Assembly (NCBI RefSeq): GCF_006538745.1
Contig: NZ_BJLR01000019.1
Span: forward strand, 186,001-250,000
From: Cellulomonas cellasea
GTDB taxonomy: Bacteria; Actinomycetota; Actinomycetes; Actinomycetales; Cellulomonadaceae
Direction of reading: 5' to 3'
DNA: 64,000 nucleotides
This document shows, piece by piece, positions 20,830 to 33,159 of the stretch. The notes under the pieces are model-generated. The model was not told the origin of the DNA, made no database searches, and saw only the letters and a program-made list of their open reading frames with translations. Both the position numbers and the translations under genes were made by a program. The stretch's first letter is position 1, and the number at the start of each line of letters is the position of its first letter.

Positions 20830-20880
20830 GAGCCGCAGGCGGGCAGCGTCGGTGCGTCGACGCCCCGGAGGGCGAGGGTG

Positions 20881-21333
20881 TCAGAGCGAGGGGAACCAGA
20901 GCCCGATCTCGCGCTGCGCCGACTCGACCGAGTCCGAGCCGTGCACGAGGTTCTGGATGACCTTGAGGCCCCAGTCGCGCCCGAGGTCCCCGCGGATCGT
21001 GCCGGGGGGCGCGACGGTCGGGTCGGTCGCGCCGGCGAGCGTCCGGAAGCCCTCGATGACGCGCTGGCCCTCGGCGACGACCGCGAGCACCGGGCCGGAC
21101 TTCATGAAGTCGACGAGCGGGGCGAGGAACGGCTTGCCCTCGTGCTCGGCGTAGTGGGCGCCGAGCAGCGCGTCGTCGGCGGTCCGCAGCTCGACGGCGA
21201 CGAGCGTGTAGCCCTTGGCCTCGACGCGGCGCAGGATCTCCCCCGCGAGGCCCCGGCGGACGCCGTCGGGCTTGACGAGGATGAGGGTGCGTTCGGTCTG
21301 CGGGGCGTCGGCCTGGGGTGCGGTCTGCGTCAT
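20881..21333 (-). CDS. ndk: Nucleoside diphosphate kinase
   Basis: Transfers the gamma phosphate between nucleoside tri- and diphosphates via a phosphohistidine. Family blocks: RTLILVKPDGVRRGLAGEIL near residue 15, GPVLAVVAEGQRVIEGFRTL near 80, PGTIRGDLGRDW near 110, and the active-site NLVHGSDSVESAQREIGLWF near 129 (His in NxxHGSDS). It has about 13 extra N-terminal residues. It lies 33 bp downstream of the DUF4233 gene, as in mycobacteria. Confidence 0.97.
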   Translation of the reverse strand: MTQTAPQADAPQTERTLILVKPDGVRRGLAGEILRRVEAKGYTLVAVELRTADDALLGAHYAEHEGKPFLAPLVDFMKSGPVLAVVAEGQRVIEGFRTLAGATDPTVAPPGTIRGDLGRDWGLKVIQNLVHGSDSVESAQREIGLWFPSL

Positions 21334-21366
21334 GGCACCGACCCTAACGGGCGACGCCCGCGCGGT

Positions 21367-23648
<2,282 letters not shown>

Positions 23649-24278
23649 TCAGTCGTCCGCGAGGACGGCGCGGAGGTCGTGCATGACGTCGGGCAGGTGC
23701 TCGCGCGCGTCGCCGGCGCCGCCCGCGGAGTCCCAACGGACGAACGTCGCGCGCGTGACGATCATGAGGAGCATCCCGAGGAGCTCGACGCGTGCGGGGT
23801 GGGCACCGGCGAGGCGGCGCTCCACGAGCCCCTGGACGGTCCCGCGGTGGTTCTCCATCCAGGCCATCTGCCGCACGAGGAGCCGCGGCTCCTGGCGGGC
23901 GAGCTCCATGACGGTCGCGAAGCGGTCGTGGCTGATCATCGGGTGCTCGAGCATCGCGGCCACGAGGACCTCGAGGTCGGCGCCGAGCCGTCCCGTCGGG
24001 CCGCCGGTCGCGAACGTCTCGGCGACACCGGCGTCGAGCGACCACGGCTGGATGCCCAGCACGGCGTCGTCCTTGGACTCGAAGTAGTTGAAGAAGGTGC
24101 GCGGGGACACGCCCGCGTCCGCGCAGATCGCGTCGACGGTCACGGCGTCGAGCCCGTGCTGCGCGACCAGGCGGTGGGTCGAGTCGATCAGGGCCTCGCG
24201 GCGCGCACGCTTCTTGCGCTCGCGGAGCCCTACGGGCATGTCCGGCTCGACGTCCGGGACCAGGTCGACTTTCTGCAC
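23649..24278 (-). CDS. TetR family transcriptional regulator
   Basis: N-terminal TetR HTH: LIDSTHRLVAQHGLDAVTVDAICADAGVSPRTFFNYFESKDD, with recognition helix around SPRTFFNYF; a divergent ligand domain follows. Likely represses itself and the downstream exporter. The start is uncertain: GTG 24278 lies 7 nt after a TAAAGT -10-like box, suggesting a leaderless mRNA, while ATG 24239 would begin MPVGLRERKKRARR, closer to family length. A TTG at 24311 was discarded. Confidence 0.88.
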   Translation of the reverse strand: MQKVDLVPDVEPDMPVGLRERKKRARREALIDSTHRLVAQHGLDAVTVDAICADAGVSPRTFFNYFESKDDAVLGIQPWSLDAGVAETFATGGPTGRLGADLEVLVAAMLEHPMISHDRFATVMELARQEPRLLVRQMAWMENHRGTVQGLVERRLAGAHPARVELLGMLLMIVTRATFVRWDSAGGAGDAREHLPDVMHDLRAVLADD

Positions 24279-24281
24279 GAC

Positions 24282-24310
24282 TGCAACTTTACACCGCCTG
24301 CAGATTTGCA
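24282..24310. promoter_or_regulatory. Candidate TetR autoregulatory operator
   Basis: A 29-bp AT-rich patch carries outer inverted arms TGCAA and TTGCA. It overlaps a minus-strand TAAAGT -10-like box at 24286-24291 just upstream of the TetR start. This is a reasonable self-repression site, inferred from position and symmetry only. Confidence 0.45.
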
Positions 24311-24374
24311 ACGGGTGAAGGCCGTGGCGACGCGGGTCGCAGTCGCGCCCGCGACCGCGCCCGGCCGGCGCGGC

Positions 24375-25181
24375 TCAGGCCTCGCCGAAGGCGCCCTCGA
24401 CCGCCGCGACGAGCGCGTCGAGCGCCGCACGGGCCTGCGGCCCGCTCGCGGTGACCGTGACGGACTGCCCGCCGGTGACGCCGAGCTTCATGAGCTCGAG
24501 AACGCTCGCCGCGTTGACCCCGTCGACCGTGACCACGGCCTCGAACCCGCCCACGAGCCGCGCGAGCACGGCGGCCGGGCGGGCGTGCAGCCCGAGGGCG
24601 TTGCGCAGCGTCACCTCGGCGGTCAGGTGCGCGCGGGGCTCGTGCGCGCCGCGGGGCAGCACCGGGGCGGTCTCGCCGACCCGCCCGCGCCCGACGGGGG
24701 CCGACTCCGCGGCGGCGAGCACCTCGTCGGCCGAGCCGCCGGTCTGCGCCCGGACCGCCGCCGCGACGGCACCCTCCACGAACGGTGCGTCGGCGACCCG
24801 CACGCGCGCGGCGACGTCCTCGTCGGCGAGCTCGAGGACGGACTCGGTGGTCAGCAGCGCGGATCCCAGGTCGACGAGCACGACCGCCGCGCGCCCCCCG
24901 TCCGTCGCCGCCGCGACCGCTCTCTCGACGTCGTCGTAGCTCGTGCCGAGGCCACCGTGCCCGTCACCGCCCGCCGCGTGCAGCGCGACGTCGGGCGCCA
25001 TCTGCCGCGCGAGCTCGACGGCACCCTGCGCGAGCAGGGCCGAGTGCGAGACGAGCACGAGGCCGACGCGCACCGCGCCGGCGGGGTCGGAGGCGGCGGG
25101 GTCGATGGTTGCGGGGCCGGTCGCCGCCGGGTCGGAGCCGGGCGTGCCCGGGCCGGGCTCGTCGGCGCCGGGCACGCTCAC
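24375..25181 (-). CDS. dhaM: Dihydroxyacetone kinase phosphotransfer subunit DhaM (EIIA-HPr)
   Basis: Passes phosphate from the PTS to DhaL-ADP. After a 36-residue Asp/Pro/Ala-rich leader comes a mannose-type EIIA domain with active His in GLVLVSHSALLAQGAVELA. A linker leads to an HPr domain (about 183-268) with active His in NALGLHARPAAVLARL and the regulatory-Ser region ASVLELMKLG. The EI-like third domain of E. coli DhaM is absent, so separate EI must supply phosphate. GTG start overlaps dhaL by 4 nt. A start at the later in-frame GTG just before the EIIA domain is possible. Confidence 0.92.
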   Translation of the reverse strand: MSVPGADEPGPGTPGSDPAATGPATIDPAASDPAGAVRVGLVLVSHSALLAQGAVELARQMAPDVALHAAGGDGHGGLGTSYDDVERAVAAATDGGRAAVVLVDLGSALLTTESVLELADEDVAARVRVADAPFVEGAVAAAVRAQTGGSADEVLAAAESAPVGRGRVGETAPVLPRGAHEPRAHLTAEVTLRNALGLHARPAAVLARLVGGFEAVVTVDGVNAASVLELMKLGVTGGQSVTVTASGPQARAALDALVAAVEGAFGEA

Positions 25182-25867
25182 GCGGCGCCGCCGTCCTCGC
25201 CGGCGCCGCCGGGCGCGGTCGTCCCGCTCGTCCCGCCCGACGCGGCCTGCGCCGCCGCCCGCAGGATCAGCGCGCTCGACGTCGCCCCCGGGTCCCGGTG
25301 ACCGGCGGACCGCTCACCGAGGTAGCTCGCGCGGCCCTTCGTCGCGACGAGCGGCACGGTCGCGTCCGACCCTCGCTCCGCAGCGGCCGCGGCTGCGGCG
25401 AGCACGTCGGCCGGCCCGGAGCCCGCGTGCGCCGCGACGACGGCCGCCTCGACCGCGGGGGTCCACGCGTCGACCATCGTCTTCTCGCCGGGTGACGCCT
25501 TGCCACGCACGACGATGCCCTCGAGCGCGGCCTCGAGCATCGCGACGACGCCCGCGCTGTCGAGGGTCGGCGCCCCGGTGATCTTGGCGGCCCGCAGGTA
25601 CGCGGTGCCGTACAGCGGTCCCGCGGCGCCGCCCACGCTCGACATGAGGGTCGTCGCGACCAGCTTGAGCACGTCGCCGATCTCGGCGGGCGGCTCCTCG
25701 AGCGCGTCGAGCCGCGCCAGGACCGCGGTGAAGCCCCGTGCGAGGTTCTCGCCGTGGTCCCCGTCGCCGATCTGCCGGTCGAGCTCGACGAGCTCGTCGC
25801 GGTGCTCGAGCACCGCCCCCGCCGACCCGCGGACCCACGCCGTCGCCCACGCCACGTCCACCGTCAT
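25178..25867 (-). CDS. dhaL: Dihydroxyacetone kinase ADP-binding subunit DhaL
   Basis: Holds a tightly bound ADP that is rephosphorylated by DhaM and then phosphorylates dihydroxyacetone on DhaK. Nucleotide/Mg motif DRQIGDGDHGENLARGF near residue 30 (the conserved GDGDHG), SVGGAAGPLYGTAYL near 77, and GRASYLGERSAGHRDPGATS near 185 are all present. It is 34 bp after dhaK and overlaps dhaM; the three form one operon of the PTS-dependent DHA kinase type. Confidence 0.95.
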   Translation of the reverse strand: MTVDVAWATAWVRGSAGAVLEHRDELVELDRQIGDGDHGENLARGFTAVLARLDALEEPPAEIGDVLKLVATTLMSSVGGAAGPLYGTAYLRAAKITGAPTLDSAGVVAMLEAALEGIVVRGKASPGEKTMVDAWTPAVEAAVVAAHAGSGPADVLAAAAAAAERGSDATVPLVATKGRASYLGERSAGHRDPGATSSALILRAAAQAASGGTSGTTAPGGAGEDGGAA

Positions 25868-25901
25868 GCCTGCTCCCGCCTCAGCCGTCAGGACCGCCGC
25901 C

Positions 25902-26897
<996 letters not shown>

Positions 26898-27018
26898 CGG
26901 GGACCTCTCCTCCTCTGCCGGGCACCCGTGGGCGCCCGGCGGCAGCCACCGGCCGCGGTGCCGGGGTCCCCTCACACTCGCCGCGCCCTGGACGAGCGTC
27001 AAGCGCAGGCGGTGCGCG

Positions 27019-27056
27019 CGCGGGCCCCGTCGCACGTTCGTGCGCCGGGGCCCGCG
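27019..27056 (-). terminator. Hairpin between folC and dhaK
   Basis: CGCGGGCCCCG pairs with CGGGGCCCGCG, extended by CGCAC/GTGCG around a GTTC loop with single unpaired bases: a roughly 16-bp stem. It begins 11 nt after the folC stop and likely ends the ileS-folC transcript, separating it from dhaKLM. Confidence 0.75.
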
Positions 27057-27066
27057 GGTGCGGCCG

Positions 27067-28488
27067 TCAGGCGCGGCCGAGCAGCGTCCTCGCCTGCGCG
27101 ACGAGCACGACCGACCCCGTGATCAGGACGCCCGCGCCGTACTGCGCCTCGCTCTCGGCCCGGTTCGACGCGAGCGCGATCGCGTCGTCGAGCCGCTCCG
27201 CGACGTGCACGCGGTCCTCGCCGAATACGTCGACGGCGACCTCGGCGAGGTCCGGCACGTCGAGCGCGCGGGCGGACGCGGCGCGCGTCACGACGACCTC
27301 CGCGAGCAGCGGCTCGAGGCCCGCGAGGATCCCCTCGGGGTCCTTGTCCGCCATGACGCCGACCACGCCGACGAGCCGCGTGAACTCGAACGCCTCCTCG
27401 ACCGCCGACACGAGCGCGGCGACGCCCGCGGGGTTGTGCGCGGCGTCGACCAGGATCGTCGGGCTCGTCCGGACGACCTCGAGCCGGCCCGGCGACGACA
27501 TGTCCGCGAACGCCGCCTCGACGACCTCGCCGCCCAGTGCCGCGCCGCCCGTGAGCAGGCTCTCGACGGCGACGAGCGCGAGCAGGGCGTTGTGCGCCTG
27601 GTGCTCGCCGTACATCGGCAGGAACACGTCCTGGTAGACGGCGCCCGTGCCGCGCAGGGTGAGCAGCTGGCCGCCGACCGCGACCTGGCGGTCCACCACC
27701 TCGATGTCGACGCCCTCGCGGAGCACCCGGGCACCGCGCTCGGCGGCCGCCTGCAGCAGCACGCCCTCGACGTCCTCGTCCTGCGCCGCGAGCACCGCGG
27801 TCGCGCCGTCCTTGATGATCCCGGACTTCTCGCTCGCGATCTCCACGAGCGTGTCCCCGAGGTAGCGCTCGTGGTCGTGCGCCACGGTGGTGATCACCGC
27901 GACCTCGCCGTCCACGACGTTCGTCGCGTCCCAGGTGCCGCCGAGCCCGACCTCGACCACCGCGACCTCGACGGGCGCGTCCGCGAACGCCGCGAAGGCC
28001 ATCACGGTGAAGACCTCGAAGAAGCTCAGCCGCGGCCCGCCCCGCTCGAGCGAGCGGGTGTCGACCATGTGCACGTACGGCGCGACGTCCTGCCAGACCT
28101 CGACGAAGCGCTCGTCGCTGATCGGCTCGCCGTCGACCGTGATGCGCTCGGTCACGCGCGTCAGGTGCGGGCTCGTGAACCGGCCCGTGCGCAGCCCGTG
28201 CTCGCGCAGGAGCCGCTCGACCATGCGCGCGGTCGACGTCTTGCCGTTGGTCCCGGTGATGTGGACCGTGCGGAACGCGTGCTGCGGGTCGCCCAGCAGC
28301 TCGCACACCTCGCGCACGCGGTCGAGGGACGGCTCGATGTCGTTCTCGGGCGCGCGCTCGAGGATCGCGGCGTACACCTCGTCGGCGGCCGAGCGTGCGG
28401 CGGCCTCGGCCTCGCGGCGCAGGTGCTCCGCGCCGCCCGGCTCGCCGGAGTACCCGGACGGCCCGCTGCCGCGCTGCGCGGCGCTCAT
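27067..28488 (-). CDS. folC: Folylpolyglutamate synthase / dihydrofolate synthase
   Basis: Adds glutamates to folates in the cytosol. Mur-ligase fold: P-loop [20 protein letters not shown] near residue 75, [13 protein letters not shown] near 104, [12 protein letters not shown] near 153, [15 protein letters not shown] near 176, the [19 protein letters not shown] block near 295, and [15 protein letters not shown] near 345. Its ATG overlaps the ileS stop by 4 nt, so ileS and folC share the T-box-controlled transcript. The first 25 residues are Ser/Gly-rich and variable. Confidence 0.95.
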   Translation of the reverse strand: MSAAQRGSGPSGYSGEPGGAEHLRREAEAAARSAADEVYAAILERAPENDIEPSLDRVREVCELLGDPQHAFRTVHITGTNGKTSTARMVERLLREHGLRTGRFTSPHLTRVTERITVDGEPISDERFVEVWQDVAPYVHMVDTRSLERGGPRLSFFEVFTVMAFAAFADAPVEVAVVEVGLGGTWDATNVVDGEVAVITTVAHDHERYLGDTLVEIASEKSGIIKDGATAVLAAQDEDVEGVLLQAAAERGARVLREGVDIEVVDRQVAVGGQLLTLRGTGAVYQDVFLPMYGEHQAHNALLALVAVESLLTGGAALGGEVVEAAFADMSSPGRLEVVRTSPTILVDAAHNPAGVAALVSAVEEAFEFTRLVGVVGVMADKDPEGILAGLEPLLAEVVVTRAASARALDVPDLAEVAVDVFGEDRVHVAERLDDAIALASNRAESEAQYGAGVLITGSVVLVAQARTLLGRA

Positions 28489-31400
28489 GCGCGGGCCACC
28501 CGGACGACGAGCTCGGTGCCGCCACCGGGCGTCACGACGATCTCGGTCGCGAGCGTCTCGGTCGCGAGGAACTCCCGGTGCGTCTCGATCGCGGTCAGCC
28601 CCTCGGCCGGCACGTCGAGCTCGAGCACGATGCGGTCGCTGACCTGCAGCCCCGCGGCCTTGCGCGCGTCCTGCACGGCCCGGACCGCGTCGCGCGCGTA
28701 GCCCTCGGCGCGCAGCTCGTCGTCGAGCGCGAGGTCGAGCACGACGAACCCGCCGCCGGGCAGCACCGCGGCGGCGAGGTCACCCGCTCCCCCGGCGGCC
28801 ACGACGGTCGCGAGCTCGTACTCGCCGTCCGCGAGCGCGACGTCCCCGCCCGCGGTGCGGACCACGACGACCCCGTCCGGGGTCTGCTCCCAGTCGCCGG
28901 CCTTCGCGGCCCGGATGACGTCCTGGACGCCGCGGCCGAGCCGGGGCCCGGCGGCGCGCGCGTTGACGGACAGCCGCGTCTCGACGCCGACGTCGGTCGC
29001 CGCCGCGTCGTCGAGCGAGAGCAGCGTGACGCCCTTGACGTTGAGCTCGGCGCCGACGAGGTCCGCGAACGGCTGGACCACCGACGGGTCCGCGAGCGCG
29101 ACCCGGAGCTCGCGCAGCGGCTGGCGGACGCGCAGGGAGTGCGCCTTGCGCAGCCCGAGCGCGGTCGAGACGATCGCGCGCACGCGGTCGACGGCCGCGA
29201 CGAGCTCGTCGTCCGCGGGCAGCGCCCGGTCGTCGACCGAGCCCTCGACGAGGCTCGGCCAGTCGGACAGGTGCACGCTGCGCCCGCCGGTGAGCCCGCG
29301 CCAGACCTCCTCGGAGACCAGCGGGGCGAGCGGCGCCATGACACGCGTGAGCGTCTCGAGCGCGGTCCACAGCGTGTCGAACGCACCCGCGTCCTCGCCC
29401 CAGAACCGCTCGCGCGATGTCCGGACGTACCAGTTGGTCAGCACGTCGAGGTGCTCGCGCACGCTCTCGCACGCCCCCGGGACGTCGTACGCGTCGAGCT
29501 GCGCGGTGACCTTCTCGACGAGCGTGCGCGTGCGGGCCAGCAGGTACCGGTCCATCGTCGCGAGCCCGGGCAGGTCCTCGGCCGTCACCCGGCGCGCGGT
29601 CAGGCCCTCGCCGCCGTTCGCCGCGCCCGCGTACAGCGCGAAGAAGTACCACGTGCTCCACAGCGGGAGCAGCACCTGACGGACCTCGGCGCGGATGCCC
29701 TCCTCGGTCACGACGAGGTTGCCGCCGCGCAGGATCGGGCTCGCCATGAGGAACCAGCGCATCGCGTCGGAGCCGTCGCGGTCGAGGACCTCGGACACGT
29801 CCGGGTAGTTGCGCAGCGACTTGCTCATCTTGCGCCCGTCGGACCCGAGCACGATGCCGTGCGAGACGGCCGTGCCGAACGACGGGCGGTCGAACAGCGC
29901 GGTCGCGAGCACGTGCAGCGTGTAGAACCAGCCGCGCGTCTGCCCGATGTACTCCGTGATGAAGTCGCCCGGGTAGTGGTGCTCGAACCAGTCGGCGTTC
30001 TCGAAGGGGTAGTGCACCTGCGCGAACGGCATCGAGCCCGAGTCGAACCACACGTCGAGCACGTCGGGGATGCGGCGCATCGTGGACCGGCCCGTCGGGT
30101 CGTCCGGGTTCGGGCGCGTGAGCTCGTCGATGAACGGGCGGTGCAGGTCGGTCACCTCGACACCGAAGTCGGCCTCGAGCTCGGCGAGCGAGCCGTACAC
30201 GTCGCGGCGCGGGTACGCCGGGTCGTCGCTCTCCCACACCGGGATGGGCGTGCCCCAGTAGCGGTTGCGGGAGATCGACCAGTCGCGGGCGCCCGCGAGC
30301 CACTTGCCGAACTGCCCGTCCTTGATGTGGTCGGGCACCCAGGTGATCTTGTCGTTGAGCTCGACCATGCGGTCGCGGAACTCGCTGACGCGCACGAACC
30401 AGCTCGACACCGCCTTGTAGATCAACGGGTTCCGGCACCGCCAGCAGTGCGGGTAGGAGTGCTGGTAGGTCTCGTGCCGGACGACGACCGCGCGGTCCTC
30501 GGCGTGCACCGCCGCGAGCGGGCCCGTGCCGGCCTTGAGGTCCGCGATCACGTGCGGGTTCGCGTCGAAGACCTGCTGACCGGCGTAGTCGGGCACCTCG
30601 GTCGTGAAGCGGCCCTTGGCGTCGACCGGGACGACGGGCGTGATGCCCGCCGCCGCGCAGACCGCCATGTCCTCCTCGCCGAAGGCCGGCGCGAGGTGCA
30701 CGAGCCCGGTGCCGTCCTCGGTCGACACGAAGTCGCCCGCGAGCACACGGTGCGCGTTCGGGTGGCCGGCGAAGTACGGGAACGGCGGCGTGTACGACCG
30801 GCCCGCGACCTCGGCGCCCGTGAGGTGCTCGACGACCGTGGCGTCCTCGCCGAGCTCACGGGCGTACGACGCGAGGCGCGACGCCGCGAGCAGCACGCGG
30901 TCCCCGGCGAGCGGGCCCTCGACGGGCGCGACGACGACGTAGTCGATCTCGGGACCGACCGCGACGGCCAGGTTGCTCGGGAGCGTCCACGGCGTCGTGG
31001 TCCAGATCAGCGCGAGCTCGCCCGTCTCGAGGCGCACGCCGACCGTCAGGGCCGGGTCCTGGCGCGACTGGTAGACGTCGTCGTCCATCCGCAGCTCGTG
31101 GTTGGACAGCGGGGTCTCGTCACGCCAGCAGTACGGCAGCACCCGGTAGCCCTCGTACGCGAGGCCCTTGTCGTAGAGCTGCTTGAACGCCCACACGACC
31201 GACTCCATGTAGGTCAGGTCGAGCGTCTTGTAGTCGTTGTCGAAGTCGACCCAGCGGGCCTGGCGCGTCACGTACTCGCGCCACTCGTCGGTGTACTTGA
31301 GCACCGACGTGCGGCACGCCTCGTTGAACGCGGCGATGCCCATCTCGTCGATCTGCGACTTGTCGGTGATCCCGAGCACGCGCTCGGCCTCGAGCTCGGC

Positions 31401-31706
31401 GGGCAGCCCGTGCGTGTCCCAGCCGAAGCGGCGCTCGACCCGGCGGCCGCGCTGGGTCTGGTAGCGCCCGACGAGGTCCTTCGCGTACCCCGTGAGCAGG
31501 TGGCCGTAGTGGGGCAGGCCGTTCGCGAACGGCGGGCCGTCGTAGAAGACGAACTCGTTCGCGCCGTTCTCGCCCGCGGGGCGCTGGTCGACCGACGCCT
31601 GGAACGTGCCGTCGGCCGCCCAGTGGGCGAGCACGTCCTTCTCGAGGGACGGCAGGTCGGGGCTCGCGGGCACACCGTCGTCGGCGCGGTGCAGCGGATA
31701 GGCCAT
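28485..31706 (-). CDS. ileS: Isoleucyl-tRNA synthetase
   Basis: Charges tRNA-Ile. Class I motifs: [19 protein letters not shown] (HIGH equivalent HYGH at residues 66-69) and [13 protein letters not shown] (KMSKS). The 1073-residue length and HYGH type place it with the eukaryote-like/IleS2 group, members of which can be naturally tolerant to mupirocin; tolerance here is only an inference. The CP1 editing domain lies about 190-400. It is preceded by a T-box RNA with an AUC specifier, so charged tRNA-Ile level controls it. Confidence 0.97.
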   Translation of the reverse strand: MAYPLHRADDGVPASPDLPSLEKDVLAHWAADGTFQASVDQRPAGENGANEFVFYDGPPFANGLPHYGHLLTGYAKDLVGRYQTQRGRRVERRFGWDTHGLPAELEAERVLGITDKSQIDEMGIAAFNEACRTSVLKYTDEWREYVTRQARWVDFDNDYKTLDLTYMESVVWAFKQLYDKGLAYEGYRVLPYCWRDETPLSNHELRMDDDVYQSRQDPALTVGVRLETGELALIWTTTPWTLPSNLAVAVGPEIDYVVVAPVEGPLAGDRVLLAASRLASYARELGEDATVVEHLTGAEVAGRSYTPPFPYFAGHPNAHRVLAGDFVSTEDGTGLVHLAPAFGEEDMAVCAAAGITPVVPVDAKGRFTTEVPDYAGQQVFDANPHVIADLKAGTGPLAAVHAEDRAVVVRHETYQHSYPHCWRCRNPLIYKAVSSWFVRVSEFRDRMVELNDKITWVPDHIKDGQFGKWLAGARDWSISRNRYWGTPIPVWESDDPAYPRRDVYGSLAELEADFGVEVTDLHRPFIDELTRPNPDDPTGRSTMRRIPDVLDVWFDSGSMPFAQVHYPFENADWFEHHYPGDFITEYIGQTRGWFYTLHVLATALFDRPSFGTAVSHGIVLGSDGRKMSKSLRNYPDVSEVLDRDGSDAMRWFLMASPILRGGNLVVTEEGIRAEVRQVLLPLWSTWYFFALYAGAANGGEGLTARRVTAEDLPGLATMDRYLLARTRTLVEKVTAQLDAYDVPGACESVREHLDVLTNWYVRTSRERFWGEDAGAFDTLWTALETLTRVMAPLAPLVSEEVWRGLTGGRSVHLSDWPSLVEGSVDDRALPADDELVAAVDRVRAIVSTALGLRKAHSLRVRQPLRELRVALADPSVVQPFADLVGAELNVKGVTLLSLDDAAATDVGVETRLSVNARAAGPRLGRGVQDVIRAAKAGDWEQTPDGVVVVRTAGGDVALADGEYELATVVAAGGAGDLAAAVLPGGGFVVLDLALDDELRAEGYARDAVRAVQDARKAAGLQVSDRIVLELDVPAEGLTAIETHREFLATETLATEIVVTPGGGTELVVRVARA

Positions 31707-31955
31707 GGTCTTCGGGCTCCCGGGGTCGGTCGTGCGCTCTCGTCACCTGCACGAGGACGACGGCCCCGGCTCTCGCCGTCGCCACCGCGGTACCACCCCG
31801 CTTGCCCCGCCCCGCGAACGGGTGCGCGACCACTCTCCGACGGCTGTGACGGGCCTGCCCCGTCCGGTTCTACTGGGCGGCGCGCTCCCGTCTGCCGGGC
31901 GTGCACCGCTGTTCTTCCGGAGGCTCGCCGGTGATGGCCGGGTCGACGCCTGTGC
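31707..31955 (-). ncRNA. T-box riboswitch (isoleucine) controlling ileS-folC
   Basis: The diagnostic T-box sequence GGGTGGTACCGCG is present in ileS sense at about 31799-31787. Upstream, GGCCATCACCGG places an AUC (Ile) codon at 31935-31933 as specifier. A TAGGAT -10 box at 31966-31961 would start the RNA near 31955. There is no U-run before ileS and the ribosome-site region is at the 3' end, so control of translation initiation, as described for actinobacterial ileS T-boxes, is likely. Confidence 0.9.
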
Positions 31956-31960
31956 CCGCC

Positions 31961-31966
31961 ATCCTA
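31961..31966 (-). promoter_or_regulatory. -10 box of the ileS T-box transcript
   Basis: TAGGAT on the minus strand fits the actinobacterial TANNNT -10 consensus and lies just before the T-box stem I. No good -35 box is seen 16-19 nt upstream. Confidence 0.5.
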
Positions 31967-32017
31967 GACGCCGGTGTGGTGGGGGCCGCCAGCGCGATCC
32001 GCTCGGGCGAGCACGGG

Positions 32018-32281
32018 TCAGACGGCGGCCGAGCCGCCCGGGCGCCAGACGGCCTCGTCGACCCAGTGGCGGGTCGCGGTCTCGTCGACGCGACGGTCGT
32101 ACTCCTCGGGCGTGATCGCGCCGCTCTCGAGCGCGGTCAGGTTCTCCACGTCCTCGCGGTTGGCCACCCACCCGCCCGCCGCCGCCCGGACGAACGACTG
32201 CCGGACGGACCGGCGCTGCTGCTCGTCGAGCGGCTCGAACAGCTCGGGCCAGAGCGCCTCGACGTCGGGATCCTCGTGCAT
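32018..32281 (-). CDS. Small acidic protein, antitoxin VbhA-like
   Basis: An 87-residue cytosolic protein. RRSVRQSFVRAAAGGW followed by REDVENLTALESGAITPEEY resembles the short helical VbhA/antitoxin-like proteins that mask Fic toxins, but the inhibitory motif is not clear. ATG 32281 has a strong GAGGAGGGGGAG ribosome site and is preferred to upstream starts. No Fic or other toxin gene is next to it; it lies alone between the ileS leader and a divergent HAD gene. Function unknown. Confidence 0.6.
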   Translation of the reverse strand: MHEDPDVEALWPELFEPLDEQQRRSVRQSFVRAAAGGWVANREDVENLTALESGAITPEEYDRRVDETATRHWVDEAVWRPGGSAAV

Positions 32282-32457
32282 GGCGCTCCCCCTCCTCGGG
32301 CGGCCCGGCGGGCGGCCGCGCGGCACGCCCCGACTGTACGCAGCGCCCGGCGCGCCGTCCTGCGCTGCGTACCGGCGCGGCCCGCACCCGGCGGCCGTCC
32401 GGGTGGCGTCCGCCCGGCCGCGACCGGGCGCTGCGGGCCGGCCGGGGGCGCGGTGGG

Positions 32458-33159
32458 ATGATCTCGCCCGTGACCTACCGCCTCGCCCTGCTCGACCTCG
32501 ACGGCACCCTGACCGACTCCGCCCCCGCGATCACCGCCTCGGTGCGCGCCGCGTACGCCGCGATGGGCGTCCCCGCACCGGACGCCGCAACCCTGCGGAC
32601 CTTCGTGGGGCCGCCGATCTGGGACAACTTCACGGCCCACGGCGTCCCTCCGGAGCTCGTCGAGACCGGCATCGCTGCCTACCGCGCGGACTACGCCGAG
32701 CGGGCGACGCGCGACGCGGTCCTCTACCCGGGCATCCTCGAGCTGCTGACCGCGCTGCGCGCCGCGGGCCTGCGCACCGCGGTCGCGACGTCCAAGCCGG
32801 AGCCGACGGCCCGGCGCATCGCCGCGCACTTCGGGCTCGACGCGCTCGTCGACGGCGTGTTCGGCGCGTCGTTCGACCAGAGCCGTGCGAGCAAGGCCGC
32901 CGTCGTCGCGCACGCGCTCGACTCCCTCGGCGCACGGGACCTCGCGGCGCGCGGCGAGGTCGTCATGGTGGGCGACCGGGAGCACGACGTGCTCGGCTCC
33001 CGCGCGCACGGCGTGGAGTGCATCGCGGTGACCTGGGGGTACGCCCCGCCCGGCGAGCTCAAGGCCGCGGCCCCGCTCGCCACCGTCACGACCGTCGACG
33101 AGCTGCGCGCGCTGCTCACCGCGGGGCACCCCGGCGCCGACCCGGTGGCCGCCCCGTGA
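32458..33159 (+). CDS. HAD-superfamily hydrolase, phosphoglycolate phosphatase-like
   Basis: A 233-residue HAD phosphatase. Motif I LLDLDGTLTDSAPAI (nucleophile and acid Asp) is near residue 11, the helical cap follows, motif II is AVATSKPEP, and motif IV is VVMVGDREHDVLGSRAHGV. It is most like Gph/PGMB-type enzymes; the substrate is not determinable. ATG 32458 is used; GTG 32470 (giving MTYRLALLDLDG) is an equally plausible start. Its stop overlaps the next gene by 3 nt. Confidence 0.9.
   Translation: MISPVTYRLALLDLDGTLTDSAPAITASVRAAYAAMGVPAPDAATLRTFVGPPIWDNFTAHGVPPELVETGIAAYRADYAERATRDAVLYPGILELLTALRAAGLRTAVATSKPEPTARRIAAHFGLDALVDGVFGASFDQSRASKAAVVAHALDSLGARDLAARGEVVMVGDREHDVLGSRAHGVECIAVTWGYAPPGELKAAAPLATVTTVDELRALLTAGHPGADPVAAP

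Noticed and set aside
16913-21154. A 1,413-codon open frame on the plus strand
   Set aside because: It is the antisense shadow of smc and its neighbours. High GC removes stop codons in several frames; composition is Arg/Gly/Ala-rich with no domains, while the minus strand encodes a complete SMC.
24279-24311. TTG start adding 11 residues to the TetR regulator
   Set aside because: It would place the -10-like box and operator inside the coding region; the added residues (MQICRRCKVAV) are not typical of the family.
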